DNA from: Isoetes taiwanensis
Lineage: Eukaryota > Streptophyta > Lycopodiopsida > Isoetales > Isoetaceae
Direction of reading: 5' to 3'
DNA length: 64,000 nt
Assembly: GCA_021234155.1 (NCBI GenBank)
Contig: JAJEKV010000015.1
Location: 7,474,822 to 7,538,821, forward strand
The stretch's first letter is position 1. Every line of letters starts with the position of its first letter. The notes below the pieces were generated by a model. It searched no databases. It was given only the letters and a program-made list of their open reading frames with translations, and was not told where the DNA came from. Shown here piece after piece: positions 12,682 to 23,337 of this stretch. A program made the position numbers and the translations under genes.

Positions 12682-15600
12682 TTAATCCTGGACAGTTAAA
12701 GAATCTGAACCACTGCACGTGGCCACTTCATCAACAGAGTTGTCATTATCCACCCAATGGCATTTAAAGAAGGAATAGAACCCCACCAGGGTCCCTAATC
12801 TATCAAGCCCCTTATTGTACTCCTTGCCTTTGTTTTTATGATGTGACAAAGCCATCAGAGCAACTTCCAGATTGAAGGAGTCTTTTAGCTTCATGATAGA
12901 GACTTCTTGACCACCCAGAGGTACACCACACCGATGTTTCCAAATCACCCAGAGTGCCAGATTTACCAGGGAGGCTTCTATGCAGCATTTGTCTGAAACC
13001 AATACCAACTTTGGCCATACCAGTTGGTGCATCATGAGCCCAATAATAGGACAAACCCACTGCCAAAACTCCGCTACACATGGGTAGAGGAAGAGATGCT
13101 CAGTAGATTATGTGGCTAGACAGCCAAGTGGACATTTATCATCCACTACGATACCTTAATTTTCCTTTGTACTGAGTCCCCCTTGCACAGCTATCCATCT
13201 AGAGAATTGGATCTTCCTGGAACAGATAGACTTCCACGAGTTCGCTAAAACATTTTTAGCTACTAAATTACTCACCTCTAGCCTTTCCTCAGCTTTTAGA
13301 GGACTGTCCTGGCACATAGCTCTATAAATCTTTGCCACACTATAGTGTGTTTGCCCATCAAGTAGCTACTTCTCATAAGGCCCCATGGTACCAGATATAT
13401 TGATAGCCTTCTATAAAATTTCCTTCAATACTTTACGGTCCCCTTCTCCAGGAGCCTGAATTCTGTCCTTGAACGTAGGACTCCAGCAGATCCACCTTCC
13501 ATTAACCCAAAGGTGTTGCAGCATTGTTATTCCAGAACTCTTCCATTTGATGAAAATACGAGGGTGTGAGAGAGCCAAAGGAAGACCATTTCTCTCCCAA
13601 ACCTTAATGTTCCAAAATAAGCTAAATCCACCTGCATTATTAGGAGGGCCCATGGGAGTGAATAGATGGAGCACGCATGGAGGATCTTTCTCATCCCTGA
13701 GGACGTACCAGGGGCCACCTTAAAGCCATAGTATAGGGCACCCCTCTCATCTCTAGGGAGAGAAGGTTTGTGTAGGAGTTTGCCTTGCTTCAACTAGTAA
13801 GATACAAATTTTAAAGTAGGAGATGACTCAGAGGACTCACCTTGTAATGTACGCCAAACAAATTTGGCTGCCAATCCTTGCAGCCCAGCCCTCCGTCTTT
13901 TTTATCACGACAAAGCTCATCCCAGGCCACTTTTGACATTCCTCCCAAGATGAGTTTTCTGATGATAACCTGCATCTGGTTATAGATCCCCTTTTGAGAG
14001 ACCATAACTAACGAGTAATAGATATGAGAGGCCATTAGGACTGTATTAGCCACTGTCACACGCCCCGAGGTGGCTAGGGACTTTATAGACCAAAGACCCA
14101 CTTTCCTTCTGAGTTTGTCTAGTATAGGGGCCCAGAGGCCCTTGAGACCATCAGAGAGAGCTAGAGGGAGACCAAGAAGTGTAACTATCCCTCCAACTGC
14201 CACAATTGGAAAGCCCAGATCCCTGGCTCGTCGAGGATCAATGTCACTTTCTGAAGGCCGTAGCACTGTACATTTATTTGCATTGAGGCCAATTCCTGAG
14301 ATAACCTCAAAAGACAGAAGGATTTCTCAAAATGAATGAAAGCTATTATCATCATACCTGAGGAACATAAAAGTATCATCTGCATACTGCATAATTATTA
14401 ACTTTTCCGTACCTTCGGGGAAGGTAAGCCCTTCTAGGTTCCCTTCTGACTCTTTTAGTTGGACCATTCTGGATAACAGATTTGCCATAATGAGGTACAG
14501 GTAAGGAGCCAAGGGGCAGCCTTGTCTTATGCCTTTTTTGAGATTAAACAGTCCAGATGGTTGCCCATTAACTAGCACCGAGGCAGATGCTACATTGTTC
14601 ATCCCCATAGCCAGGAGAATAAACTGTGAATCAAATCCCATACGGTTCATGACAGCATGCAGCGCATCCCATCTTATGGAGTCATAAGCCTTTCTAAAAT
14701 CCATCTTGATCAGTACACATTTTTGTTTGGAAGCCTGGCATCAATGTAGACCTTCCTTAGCTGCAAGATAGTTATCCAATATATATCTCCCCGGCAAGAA
14801 GGCCGATTGCTCCTTCCCAATGACTTTGTTAAGAATAGGTTTCAGACGATTAGCAATAGCCTTCATAATCACTTTATAAATGACATTTGTGAGTGCAATG
14901 GGGCTCCACTCCCCTAGGCTTAAAGGCCTAGAGACCTGTGGAACAAGGGTGATGAAACCAGCTGTTAGCATCGGGTGCAAGGAGCAGGAGGCCCATGCTC
15001 CACAGACTGCTCTAGTAAAATCATTTCCCAGCACATCCCAGAATTCAACAAAGACTTCTGGGGGAAAACCATCTGGGCCCGGAGATTTTTCCGCTGCTAG
15101 AGAGCACAGAGTTTTGTTTAAATTGTTTTTCAAAACTGGCCCTTATAAATGATCTGATTTCATGCTGATCTTCTAATACATTTGAGTTATCATCCTTCAC
15201 CGATAAGATGTTGTTGTCTGCCCTTCTTGCCCCAGCCATTCTGAAAAAACATTTAGAATTTTCATGATCTAATTCAGCATACCATTTGGTTTTAGAGCGA
15301 ACAATCGGCCCCCTAGCCTCTTCCTCTTCGATTGCTCTGGCTTTCCCCTCTAATTCCTCCTCTAAGTTTTGATTAGCAATATTATACGGGTTTGCTAATA
15401 AGTCTTGCTTCACCAATCTCAGCAGATTATATATCTCTTCCTTTTCTCTTTTAAACTCCTTAGCTTTGTTCTTACCCCAATTTTTAACCCAAGTCTTTAT
15501 AAGTCTGGTCTTCTCGATCCAGGCCTTCATACTAGGAGGGTTAACTCCGTTGGGGAGAGAGGAGACAAAAGTCCTAAAGGGCTTACAGAATGCTTCTTTC

Positions 15601-16193
15601 CCTAGCCATGACGTATTGAATTTGAACAAAATATTTCCATTCTTTCTTGCAGTGGGGATGTTTTCCAGCACCAAACTTTGGGGAACATGATCTGAATGGG
15701 AGAAAGCCAGCTCCCCCTCCATATAGCACCTATCCATAAAGCATGCAGACCTGTTGGCCATATAGAATCTATCCAGCAAGCAATATACTCTGCCATATCC
15801 CTTTTGCTTGTTTGACCAGGAGAAGGTGGCATTGGATGGTGGAATCAAATTAAATCCAACATTGTCAAGCAATGAGATCCAAGATCTATTCTCGTCTTCT
15901 GACAGATTTCTATGCAATCCAATTTTCTGGTCCCACACATCCGTCATATTTAGATCACCCCAAGATCCAATTCTCTGTGACACCAGCCTGAAGATTAATC
16001 CATCTTTCAATTTCTTCCCACATAATTGCCCGTTCAGCAGGCTTATTTGAAGCGTATACATTGATGATACCCCAGTTGTAATCCATGGTTTCAAAGACAA
16101 CCACCTGCCAACGGCCGTCCCTAGCAGCATAATAGGATTTCTGAGCAAATGCAAGTACCACCCTTAGTTCCCCTAGCTGCACAACTAAGGGAG
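12682..16193 (-). mobile_element. L1-type LINE: EN C-terminal part, RT and zinc-binding region (decayed)
   Basis: This is the main body of a plant L1 retrotransposon on the minus strand. From 16,190 downwards come the rest of the endonuclease (GTKGGTCIC, INVYASNKPAERAIMWEEI, LGDLNM, SHSDHVPQSLVL), then the RT: AAEKSPGPDGFPPEVFVEFW, KEQSAFLPGRYILDN, DFRKAYDSIRWDALH, GIRQGCPLAPYLYLIMANLL and MQYADDTFMFLRYDD near 14,370. Thumb-like sequence and a degraded zf-RVT region follow, ending with a stop at 12,682. Frame changes near 16,130, 15,130, 14,700, 14,300 and 13,700 make it a pseudogene. Its missing EN N-terminus lies on the same strand at 20,863-21,063, beyond the inserted 16.2-20.9 kb segment. 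Confidence 0.9.
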
Positions 16194-16201
16194 GTATAGT
16201 T

Positions 16202-17009
16202 CTTTCTCGACTCGCGAGTCAAGAAAGACCCCGAATCCTCTCCTTTCCTGTGTGCCTCTGGCTTTCTCGACTCGTGAGTCGAGAAACCCCAGAGGAATAG
16301 AGGAAACATTAGAGATTAATGGTCGATGAGTGAAAGCATCGAGCCTTCCCAATCTTTCTTTCCCCGGCTTTTTGGGCAATGTAGCTTAGTTTATATTCTA
16401 AGTTCCATCGTTCAAAGAGGCATGAAAGTAAAGGTTTGGGAATGCGCGATGCTTTCACTCTGGCCTTTACTCTGCTTCTCTGTTTTCTCCTCTCCTGTGG
16501 GGGCTTTCTCGACTCGCGAGTCGAGAAAGCCAGAGGCAAAAAGGGAAAAAGAGGACGTGGGGCCTTTCTCGACTCTGGGGCCTTTCTCGACTTGCGAGTC
16601 GAGACAGCCAGAGAAAGAAAGGAAAATAGAGGATTCCTCTGGCTATCTCGACTCGCGAGTCGAGAATACCCAGAGGAGAACAGAAAACAAGCATGAAAGG
16701 ATCCATTAGAGATTAATGGCTGATGAGTGAAAGCATCGAGCCTTCCCAATCTTTCTTTTCCCACCTCGTTGGGCAATATAGCTTAGTTCATATTCTAAGT
16801 TCCATCGTTCAAAGAGGCGTGAAGGCAAGATTTGGGAATGTGCGATGCTTTCACTTTGGCCTTCTCGACTCGCGAATCGAGAAAGACTCCATATGGCTTC
16901 TTCGGTTTTCTCCTCTCCTGTGGGTATTCTCGACTCGTGAGTCGAGAAAGCCCCTACATCCTCCTTTTTTCGTTTCCTTATGAGTATTCTCGACTCGCGA
17001 GTCGAGAAA
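16202..17009. repeat. Cluster of eight palindromes, core TCTCGACTCGCGAGTCGAGA
   Basis: Eight copies lie at about 16,202-16,227, 16,262-16,287, 16,503-16,530 (a perfect 28-nt palindrome), 16,582-16,606 (preceded by a half copy at 16,564), 16,646-16,665, 16,861-16,885, 16,927-16,950 and 16,987-17,009. They are embedded in a duplicated block of about 160 bp (16,309-16,468 repeated at 16,706-16,862, period about 397 bp). Each copy reads through in all frames and so creates spurious open frames. The perfect copies could form hairpins in single-stranded DNA or RNA. Confidence 0.95.
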
Positions 17010-18691
17010 CCCTGTGGATGTACTCCTTCCATGCTCTGACATTATTCCATTTATTGATTGCAGCCCGTATCCTGACCAGATCATACATGCTCGGTAACAG
17101 TGGAAAGCATTGGGTTGTCCTCAGCGGCCTAAAGGAAACAGGGCTCCCTCGGATAAGTGGAAGACCTTCGAGAAACTCTGCAGATGTGTTCTTCTGGAAG
17201 GCCAGAAAGATGATGAGGGGGATGACGAAGATGAGAAGAAGAAGAGAACACCAAGAAAGGGCAGGGAATCTCTATCTGACCAATATGACCTCATTCTATG
17301 CACTGAGGCGGTCTGGAAAAAATGGACTGAGATATGGGCTCTTTGGACAAGAGGCAGGCTTAAGGACAGCAATGGAGAATTGCCAACTAGGCCGGACCCA
17401 AAGTTGTTCGACAAGCAGTTCATGAAAAGGATACAGGGCCTGAAGGATAAAGAAACGCTTGACCTACAGGGCAGAATCCTGGATGGAACAATCCTGCTAA
17501 GGAAGACTAGGAGTTCTAAAATGCAGGACGCAAAGGATTATGCCACAGTCCTAAAGAGACGGCGTGCGTTGGAAGAAGGCATCACAGAGTTTTGCAATGT
17601 TGCATCCAATGCATGCCATGATTTTGATTATTATAAGGAGAAGGCTGCGCTTGATGAGGAAGACATGAAGGAGTTGAACCGGCTATGTCAACCCTACATC
17701 AACACGAAGTTAAAGCGTAACGTCAAAACCGCCCCCTTTCCTGAACGTGCTATGGCACTTCTGAAGCGGAAGCTTGGATTCGGGGTGGTCCCATTTAAGA
17801 CCGATGATAGCTCCCCTCCCTTCTTGGTAACCTTGGGACACAAGGGGTTTGGTGGTCTGGAACTGGCGCCTGGGCCCGTGGCACTATTTGCCATGAATAT
17901 GATCGAAGACCCCACCCTATTTTATGAAAAAGTTGACATTGAGCAGTGGTACAAGACGTGTCTGGACATGACCGAGCTGGATACTTTCAGTTTCCTTATC
18001 TTTTGCATGCCGGGCAATCAGACAACTGCTATGTCACAATGGGCAGCTGATATTAACTTCACCAACAAGATCTTGTATTCCATATACGAACTGGAACATG
18101 AGTGTAGACTTGGCCTGCCGAAGGCACCAAGTTTTGCCAATATAGTTTGGTTATGGTTTCGAGATCGGCTGCAGACCTGGACAAGTGGTGGTCAAGCGAG
18201 CACCACGATCTCGATAAGTTCATGGTTTTTCAAGAGCAGATGGAACCCTGGAAGGGCGGCAAATTTATGGAGGATGTGCCATTGATTGACAAAGTCAGCA
18301 CTGATGGTGCGACAGGTCCAATATATAGAATTCCTATCCGGCCAAGAGTTATCAAGTACTTCTTAACCAGCTTGGTTGAGGAAGATCAAATTGTATGCGA
18401 GTGGTACATGAATGGCCTGTTCTCTCAAGAGGCTATGCTGTATGGAATGAAACCAATATCCGTGGTTGGGAACAAGGACATGGTTGAAACCATTTGGTCA
18501 TACCTGGACCTGCTTCATGAGCATTTCAAAGAGAGGAAGACAGCTGGAAGCAGTAAGGACGAAGATGACGGAGACAAAGCTGACAGCCAGGGAGATAAAG
18601 ATGACGGAGATGTGGGCTTAGACGAGATTGCTGCGGAACAAATAGTGGAGAATCTGAGATTGAGGTGAGTTCACTTTGCTGTCGGAGGGTT

Positions 18692-18760
18692 TTTCGACTC
18701 GCGAGTCGAGAAAACCTCCGAGTCTTTAACTTTTTTCTTTCTCGACTAGTGAGTCGAGAA
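18692..18760. repeat. Two palindrome copies inside an intron
   Basis: Copies of the same palindrome family lie at 18,692-18,713 (perfect core, TTTTCGACTCGCGAGTCGAG) and 18,737-18,760 (centre changed to CTAGTGAG). Both sit inside the 131-bp intron 18,665-18,795 of the FCP1-like gene. They take up about a third of the intron. Confidence 0.9.
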
Positions 18761-19729
18761 CCTCGTTTCGTAACTGACGTCTTTCATCATTCCAGGGACA
18801 TCGAGCGCAACCAATCCGGATCATTGTCACTATCACAGGGATCTGCTGGCGGCTCAGTTCATGAGGAGGATACTGCATCCAAAAAAGGCAGTCAAGAACA
18901 AGATATTGCGACCACCAAGAAAGGACCTGAAAGAATAATGATCCCGCATATGGATCCCGATCAAGAGGAAATCTGGTCAGAGCCAAACTCAAACTGGGAT
19001 CCAGAGGCGCCTACCAAGCTTATAATTTTTGACGTCAATGGAGTATTGGCTGCAGCTCACCACGATGATGAAGTCCCTGAGCTTAACACCTCGCAGGAGC
19101 CGACAAAAGTGGGGTCTAAAATCGTGTATCCTCGGCCTAAAGCAAAGGAAATTATTGAATGGTGCCTGGAACGGGGATTCGAAGTGGCCATATGGTCTTG
19201 TATGGCAAAGAAAAATATTGTCAATGTCCTTGGTGTTCTCGGCCTTCTAGTTTTGAAGTTCAAGTTTGTTTGGGGAAACGAAAGGGTCGAGCATGTGTCA
19301 GACCTCGATCCAGCCATCACAAAGGGGAAGCCTATTATGGTGAAAAGGTTGAATAGGGTTTATAAAGCATACCAGGACTTTAACAAACACAACACGCTGA
19401 TCATAGACGACTCCGCCTACAAGTGATATCATAACTCGGACAATACAATCATTGCCAAGAGTTATCGACCAGAAGAGTATGAAACGGATAGGTGGTTGTC
19501 TTTCAATCTCGTTCCTGTATTGGCGGAATCCCTGTTTGCCATTCTTGTGGCCGATGTGATTAGGAACTATCCGAACCTCAAGCAGGTCGATCCAGATAGC
19601 AGCGCGATCATGAGGGCTATGGACGACAAATATTATGGTGATCAAGAAGAGTGACCTCTGCTTTCATATAACAAAGTTGTGTGAATTTTGTAAAGAAACG
19701 TGAAGAAATGTACTATATTTTGTAATGAA

Positions 19730-20080
19730 TATACTTGTACATTGAGTTTTCGCTGCCTTTCTCGACTCACGAGTCGAGAAAGGCATGCTTGTCCCATTGA
19801 TGAAACCATTTGTATGTTGTTTGTGTGACTGGATGCAGCCATATCCTGTAATGAAAATGGTTGTACATTGACTTTCCAGGGACTTTCTCGACTCGCGAGT
19901 CGAGAAAGGCACGGCTTGTCCCATTCATGAGACCATTTATATGCTTCCTTGTGTGATTGGATGCAGCCATATTCTGTAATGAAAATGGTTGTACTTTGAC
20001 TTTTCAGGGCCTTTCTCGACTCGCGAGTCGAGAAAGGCACTGCTTGTCACGTGATTGGATGCAGCTATATGGAATGAATG
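19730..20080. repeat. 127-bp tandem repeat, each unit headed by a palindrome
   Basis: Two full units, 19,755-19,881 and 19,882-20,008, and a partial third from 20,009 each start with the palindrome (30-nt perfect forms at 19,755-19,784 apart from the centre, and at 20,009-20,038). Each continues with 'cttgtcccatt.atga.accattt', a segment containing ggatgcagccatat, and tgtaatgaaaatggttgta. The tail of a preceding unit is visible at about 19,720-19,750. The array lies in the spacer or intron after the FCP1-like exon. Confidence 0.9.
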
Positions 20081-20644
20081 TTCTCCATTCTATTTTGAAT
20101 TCTCCATTCTTTTTTTCGTTTTGACTAATGGCACCGTAATTGTTAATCATGGACTCTCCTTGCTCCAGGTGGTTCAGGCACAGATCCCGCTCAGGCTACA
20201 CTCTTACCCGGGCTTTGGGATGAGCTTGCTCGTGATTGAGTACAGAAAGCTCAAAGCATCTTGCAAGCATTGCATGACATCCACGGAGGTTGGGGAAGGA
20301 GCATATTCGACCCGGCCATTGATGAAAAGCTGCGGGAGGAGAGTGGAGAAATCGGGTGGACAGGACAGCGGGTGGTTCTCAAGGCACCTCCTCGTGAGGC
20401 ATTCCACACTCTTCAGGTTGCCCCCAAGGCTTACCGACGGCAAGAAGAAGCCCCGCACGTTCATCCCCTAAGGTGGACCACCTACCACGATGATGTAACT
20501 GTAGTGACAGCAAGACCGCGATGGTCTCTGCGTCCGATGTAAAATACATTGTAGCTATTCAATTTATTAATAAAAATTCTTTTTCAATTACAACTTTGGT
20601 TTCAATCTGTAATGAAATTCCTTTGTTTGAGTTGTATTGTTCTT

Positions 20645-20669
20645 GTTCTCGACTCGCGATCCGAGAAAA
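20645..20669. repeat. Last, degenerate palindrome copy
   Basis: The segment gttctcgactcgcgatccga followed by gaaaac is an imperfect member of the palindrome family, about 75 bp downstream of the AATAAA signal of the decayed gene. No further copies were found to the right. Confidence 0.8.
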
Positions 20670-20862
20670 CAGGGAGAAAGCTTGGACCCACACTAAACAA
20701 ATATTCGAATTCTGGACAGTTTTCGAGTCGGAGTAATTTTCCCAGCTCCTTTTTGTGTAAAATAACAGCGTTCCAAAAAAAAGTGAGAATGGAATGAGAC
20801 CCACTTTAATTAAATACGACTTTTATTGCTATAAAAAGAAAAGCAGGTAACATATTTTAAAA

Positions 20863-21063
20863 GTATATTATCCATATGCTCTGCTTATATTTTCCAATAG
20901 AGCTCGCTTCAAAATCAGGAAGCCTATGCTCTTGAATAAGAACTACATCTGCCATCATAGAGCGAATGGCTGCCAGCACTCTGAGAACTCCCTTAATTCC
21001 CCTAAGGTTCCAAGAGACAATTTTCATCTTTGTTGTAAACCATGTACCTACACATTTTGTCAC
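20863..21063 (-). mobile_element. N-terminal endonuclease part of the split L1 LINE
   Basis: On the minus strand the frame contains MKIVSWNLRGIKGVLRVL and ADVVLIQEHRL, the first catalytic block of an L1 apurinic-like endonuclease (Asn of SWN and Glu of QEH). The frame stops being LINE-like at about 20,863, where the inserted block begins. The remainder of the endonuclease starts at 16,193 on the same strand with the glycine-rich GTKGG block that normally follows after a few tens of residues. Confidence 0.85.
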
Positions 21064-21189
21064 CAGATAGATTTTTCAATATTTTTCCTGGTCTTTTTTG
21101 AAGTTTGTGTGCATGCCTGGAGGAATATTACATTTATATACAAGTTATTCAATCGTTCCTACGGTGCATGTTTCAGTTTTACCATGTTT

Positions 21190-21715
21190 CCTACGGTGCG
21201 AGTTAAGATTCCCCTAGATTCTCAAAAATCTATTAAGATTCCTTTAGATTCTTCAAGATCCTATCAAGATTCCTATAGATTCCATTACATTCCTTTAGAT
21301 TTTATGTTGTCGCAGATTGCCTCATATTTTATGAGGTTCCTTTAGATTCCCTTATTTTCTATAAGATTCTTTATAAAGATTCCCCTAGGTTCCTCAAGAT
21401 TTTATGAAGATTCCTTAGATTCTCAAAGAGTTTATGAAGATTCCCTTCAATTTTATGAGACTCGCTTAGGTTCTATTCTATTTGATGAGATTTTTTTAGA
21501 TTCTATAAAGATTGCCTTAGATTCTATCAAAATTTCCTTAGTTTTTATGAGATTCCTTTAGATTCGTTTAAATTCTCTTAAATTTATTATATGAAGTTTC
21601 ACTTAGATTCCCTTAGATTTTATAAAATTCCTCTTGATTCTATAAATATTCCCTTAAATTCTTTAAGATTCTATCAAGATTCCTCTACATCTATAACTTT
21701 AAAACGTTCTAGAAT
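21190..21715. repeat. Degenerate tandem array with AGATTC-CTTTAGATTCTAT-type units
   Basis: About 500 bp consist of imperfect units of roughly 20-25 bp, each built from 'aagattcc', 'tttagattc' and 'tctatca' or similar. No unit is exactly repeated, so the array is old. It contains no gene. Confidence 0.8.
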
Positions 21716-21811
21716 TTTTACAACTATCTAAAACTTTCTAGAAGCAAGGTATAGGCTCAACAATGTTAAACAAACAATATATGTTTTAAAAATATATGAT
21801 CTAAAAATTAG

Positions 21812-22690
21812 CATAGAATAGAATAGGCTTTTATCGTCCACGGAGACCATTTGGCCTATGGGACCTAAAAGAAAGAGCGCATCAAACCTATTATTGCCCA
21901 TGTTAAAAAACCCTCGCCCCGGAAAAGTTTTCAAGGGAAAAATCATGGTAATAATAAGAATGCAGTCAAATTGTACAAGTATACATATGAAACAAGATAG
22001 ATACAAGTCATGCCAGTGTTCGGGGACAGAGTTGGTCTCGAAGATCTATGACCTCTTGGAGGTATGATCGTAACATCCAGACTGAAGCCGTGCTCAATAT
22101 CACATATACCGATTGGCCAGGCCTGACTAACTCAGCATTCCGCGCTCAGATTTGGTCATACGTCGGACATCCCTGTAAGGTATGGCATTCATCTTCAACA
22201 GCCCCCATTTAACAACATCTACTAGAGCAGAGCATGTTCTGCCGTAGTTCCCCAACCCATCTCCTTGTCTCAAAACGAAGTGCACTTGTGTGGATTGAGG
22301 CAATGAGCCTGCGCTTTTTCATAGGAAGATGATTCACGTGGCGTTGGTAATGTGCTGTCCACCTGTTCAAGAGCGCCGGCAACCCCAAGTTTGATGAGGA
22401 AGCAAGCATCAAGGTACTGTCTCAATCTATGACAATCTGCCTCTGTTTGCACCTGTGAAACACTTACACGTGCGCATGCACATTCCATCTGGCGAGCCAC
22501 TGAGCAAGTGTTTTCTTCCAATAGGCCTTGAGCCGTTGTTGCCCCATTGCAACAGCATAAGCCAGACTAGGAAGACGAGCATCACCCATAGTGATTACCT
22601 TTTGAAAGTAGACATGTCAATTCAAGACTACCCTCTAAAGATGTAAGAGACTTGTCTCCTGCAACGAGATTTGATATGGAATGTTCTAGA
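21812..22690 (-). mobile_element. LINE fragment of the STR-tailed family (3' end only)
   Basis: This minus-strand fragment aligns throughout with 10,431-11,320. Its terminus reads cttttatcgtccacggagac against ttcttttatcgtccgcggag, and its inner end near 22,640-22,680 matches tctcctgcaacaagatctga. It is 5'-truncated in the RT thumb region and has lost its reading frame. At the 3' end the tail is about two TAGAA units (21,812-21,830) instead of poly(A). Confidence 0.85.
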
Positions 22691-23337
22691 AGCTGCTAAA
22701 TGATTAAGATCTAATGATGTTTAGTTGATTAATGAATTTGAACCGTTACATTCTGACTTTTGATTTTAGAAGATTAGGATCACTCTAATTATCTGTGAGA
22801 ATATATATAAGTCACATATAACATATCGTCAAGGTTTTCAATGCATCCAGTTTATATTTTCAGTAATAACATGTCCTGGATTCGGATTAACACATTCCCA
22901 AGGTTTTCAAATGATCAATTTTATTTTTCAAGTATAGACAATGTTAATAGGCAAAGAATTGGAATAACGAAGTTATAGGCAATGCCATTGACTGTTAGAC
23001 GCTTACCACAGCTTCAATGAGCCCTACATTGACATCACCAATTCAGGACTTCTACCACTTGTAGAATACATAGAGACCAGGGGAACAAGTCACACTTAGC
23101 CAGGTAAAATAAATGGACTTGAGATACACAAAACTGATGAAAAGCATGGACTCGATCCATGGTATACCCTGCAGTCTTTTACGAACATTACAATCCGCCA
23201 AGTTGACTACTTTCACATTATAGACTCACCACATAAATACTTGTCAAAATTCAGGCATATTTCATCATAAGCTCCAATGGAGGATTTGATACTCGCATAC
23301 CAACAATTATTTGAGGGCTTCAACGAGAGATCTACCC
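22691..23337. other. Toc64 3' flank, no other gene seen
   Basis: This AT-rich stretch follows the Toc64 stop codon on the minus strand and presumably includes its 3' UTR. No repeat or coding signal was found. Confidence 0.5.

Larger units (their letters stand above)
17064..20542 (+). pseudogene. Decayed spliced gene with an FCP1-like (HAD) phosphatase domain
   Basis: A plus-strand gene follows an acceptor-like ttgattgcag. The first long exon (to 18,664) encodes a charged protein of unknown family and needs a frame correction near 18,147 and possibly one near 17,150. A clean intron at 18,665-18,795 (GTGAGT to CCAG) joins two frames in phase and contains two palindromes. The next exon, 18,796-19,654, encodes an FCP1-like HAD domain: TKLIIFDVNGVLAAA (DxNGxL instead of DxDGT), WCLERGFEVAIWSCMAKKN, and NTLIIDDSAYK. 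An in-frame TGA at 19,424-19,426 interrupts it, after which about 75 codons stay open. A further exon-like frame at 20,169-20,542 contains another TGA at 20,237 and is followed by AATAAA at 20,569. The DxNG form suggests a plant FCP1-related protein with altered catalysis. Confidence 0.65.
16199..20862. other. 4.66-kb insertion in the L1 endonuclease carrying the palindrome family and a captured gene
   Basis: The L1 endonuclease is split: its N-terminal part lies at 21,063-20,863 and the rest starts at 16,193, both on the minus strand and collinear. The intervening block holds all copies of one palindrome family, two large internal duplications and a decayed spliced gene on the plus strand. 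The pentamer GTATA occurs at both junctions (16,194-16,198 and 20,863-20,867) and could be a target-site duplication, though five bases is weak evidence. No long terminal repeats or terminal inverted repeats were seen at the two ends. The type of element is unknown. Confidence 0.6.

Noticed and set aside
10524-12685. Plus-strand open frames in GC-rich LINE sequence
   Set aside because: They are antisense shadows of the minus-strand RT, whose motifs are clear.
16326-17032. Several overlapping open frames with repeated SRLASRES or FSTRESRKP peptides
   Set aside because: They are products of the palindromes, which read through in several frames on both strands.
19424-20239. TGA codons read through as selenocysteine, or repaired by organelle-type U-to-C editing
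   Set aside because: No SECIS-like reason was seen, land plants lack the selenocysteine machinery, and U-to-C editing is confined to organelle transcripts. With a frameshift also present, simple decay explains the stops.
16202-20669. CRISPR-like array of regularly repeated palindromes
   Set aside because: Spacing is irregular, the repeats lie in introns and spacers of a spliced plant gene, and no cas genes exist; the DNA is nuclear and eukaryotic.
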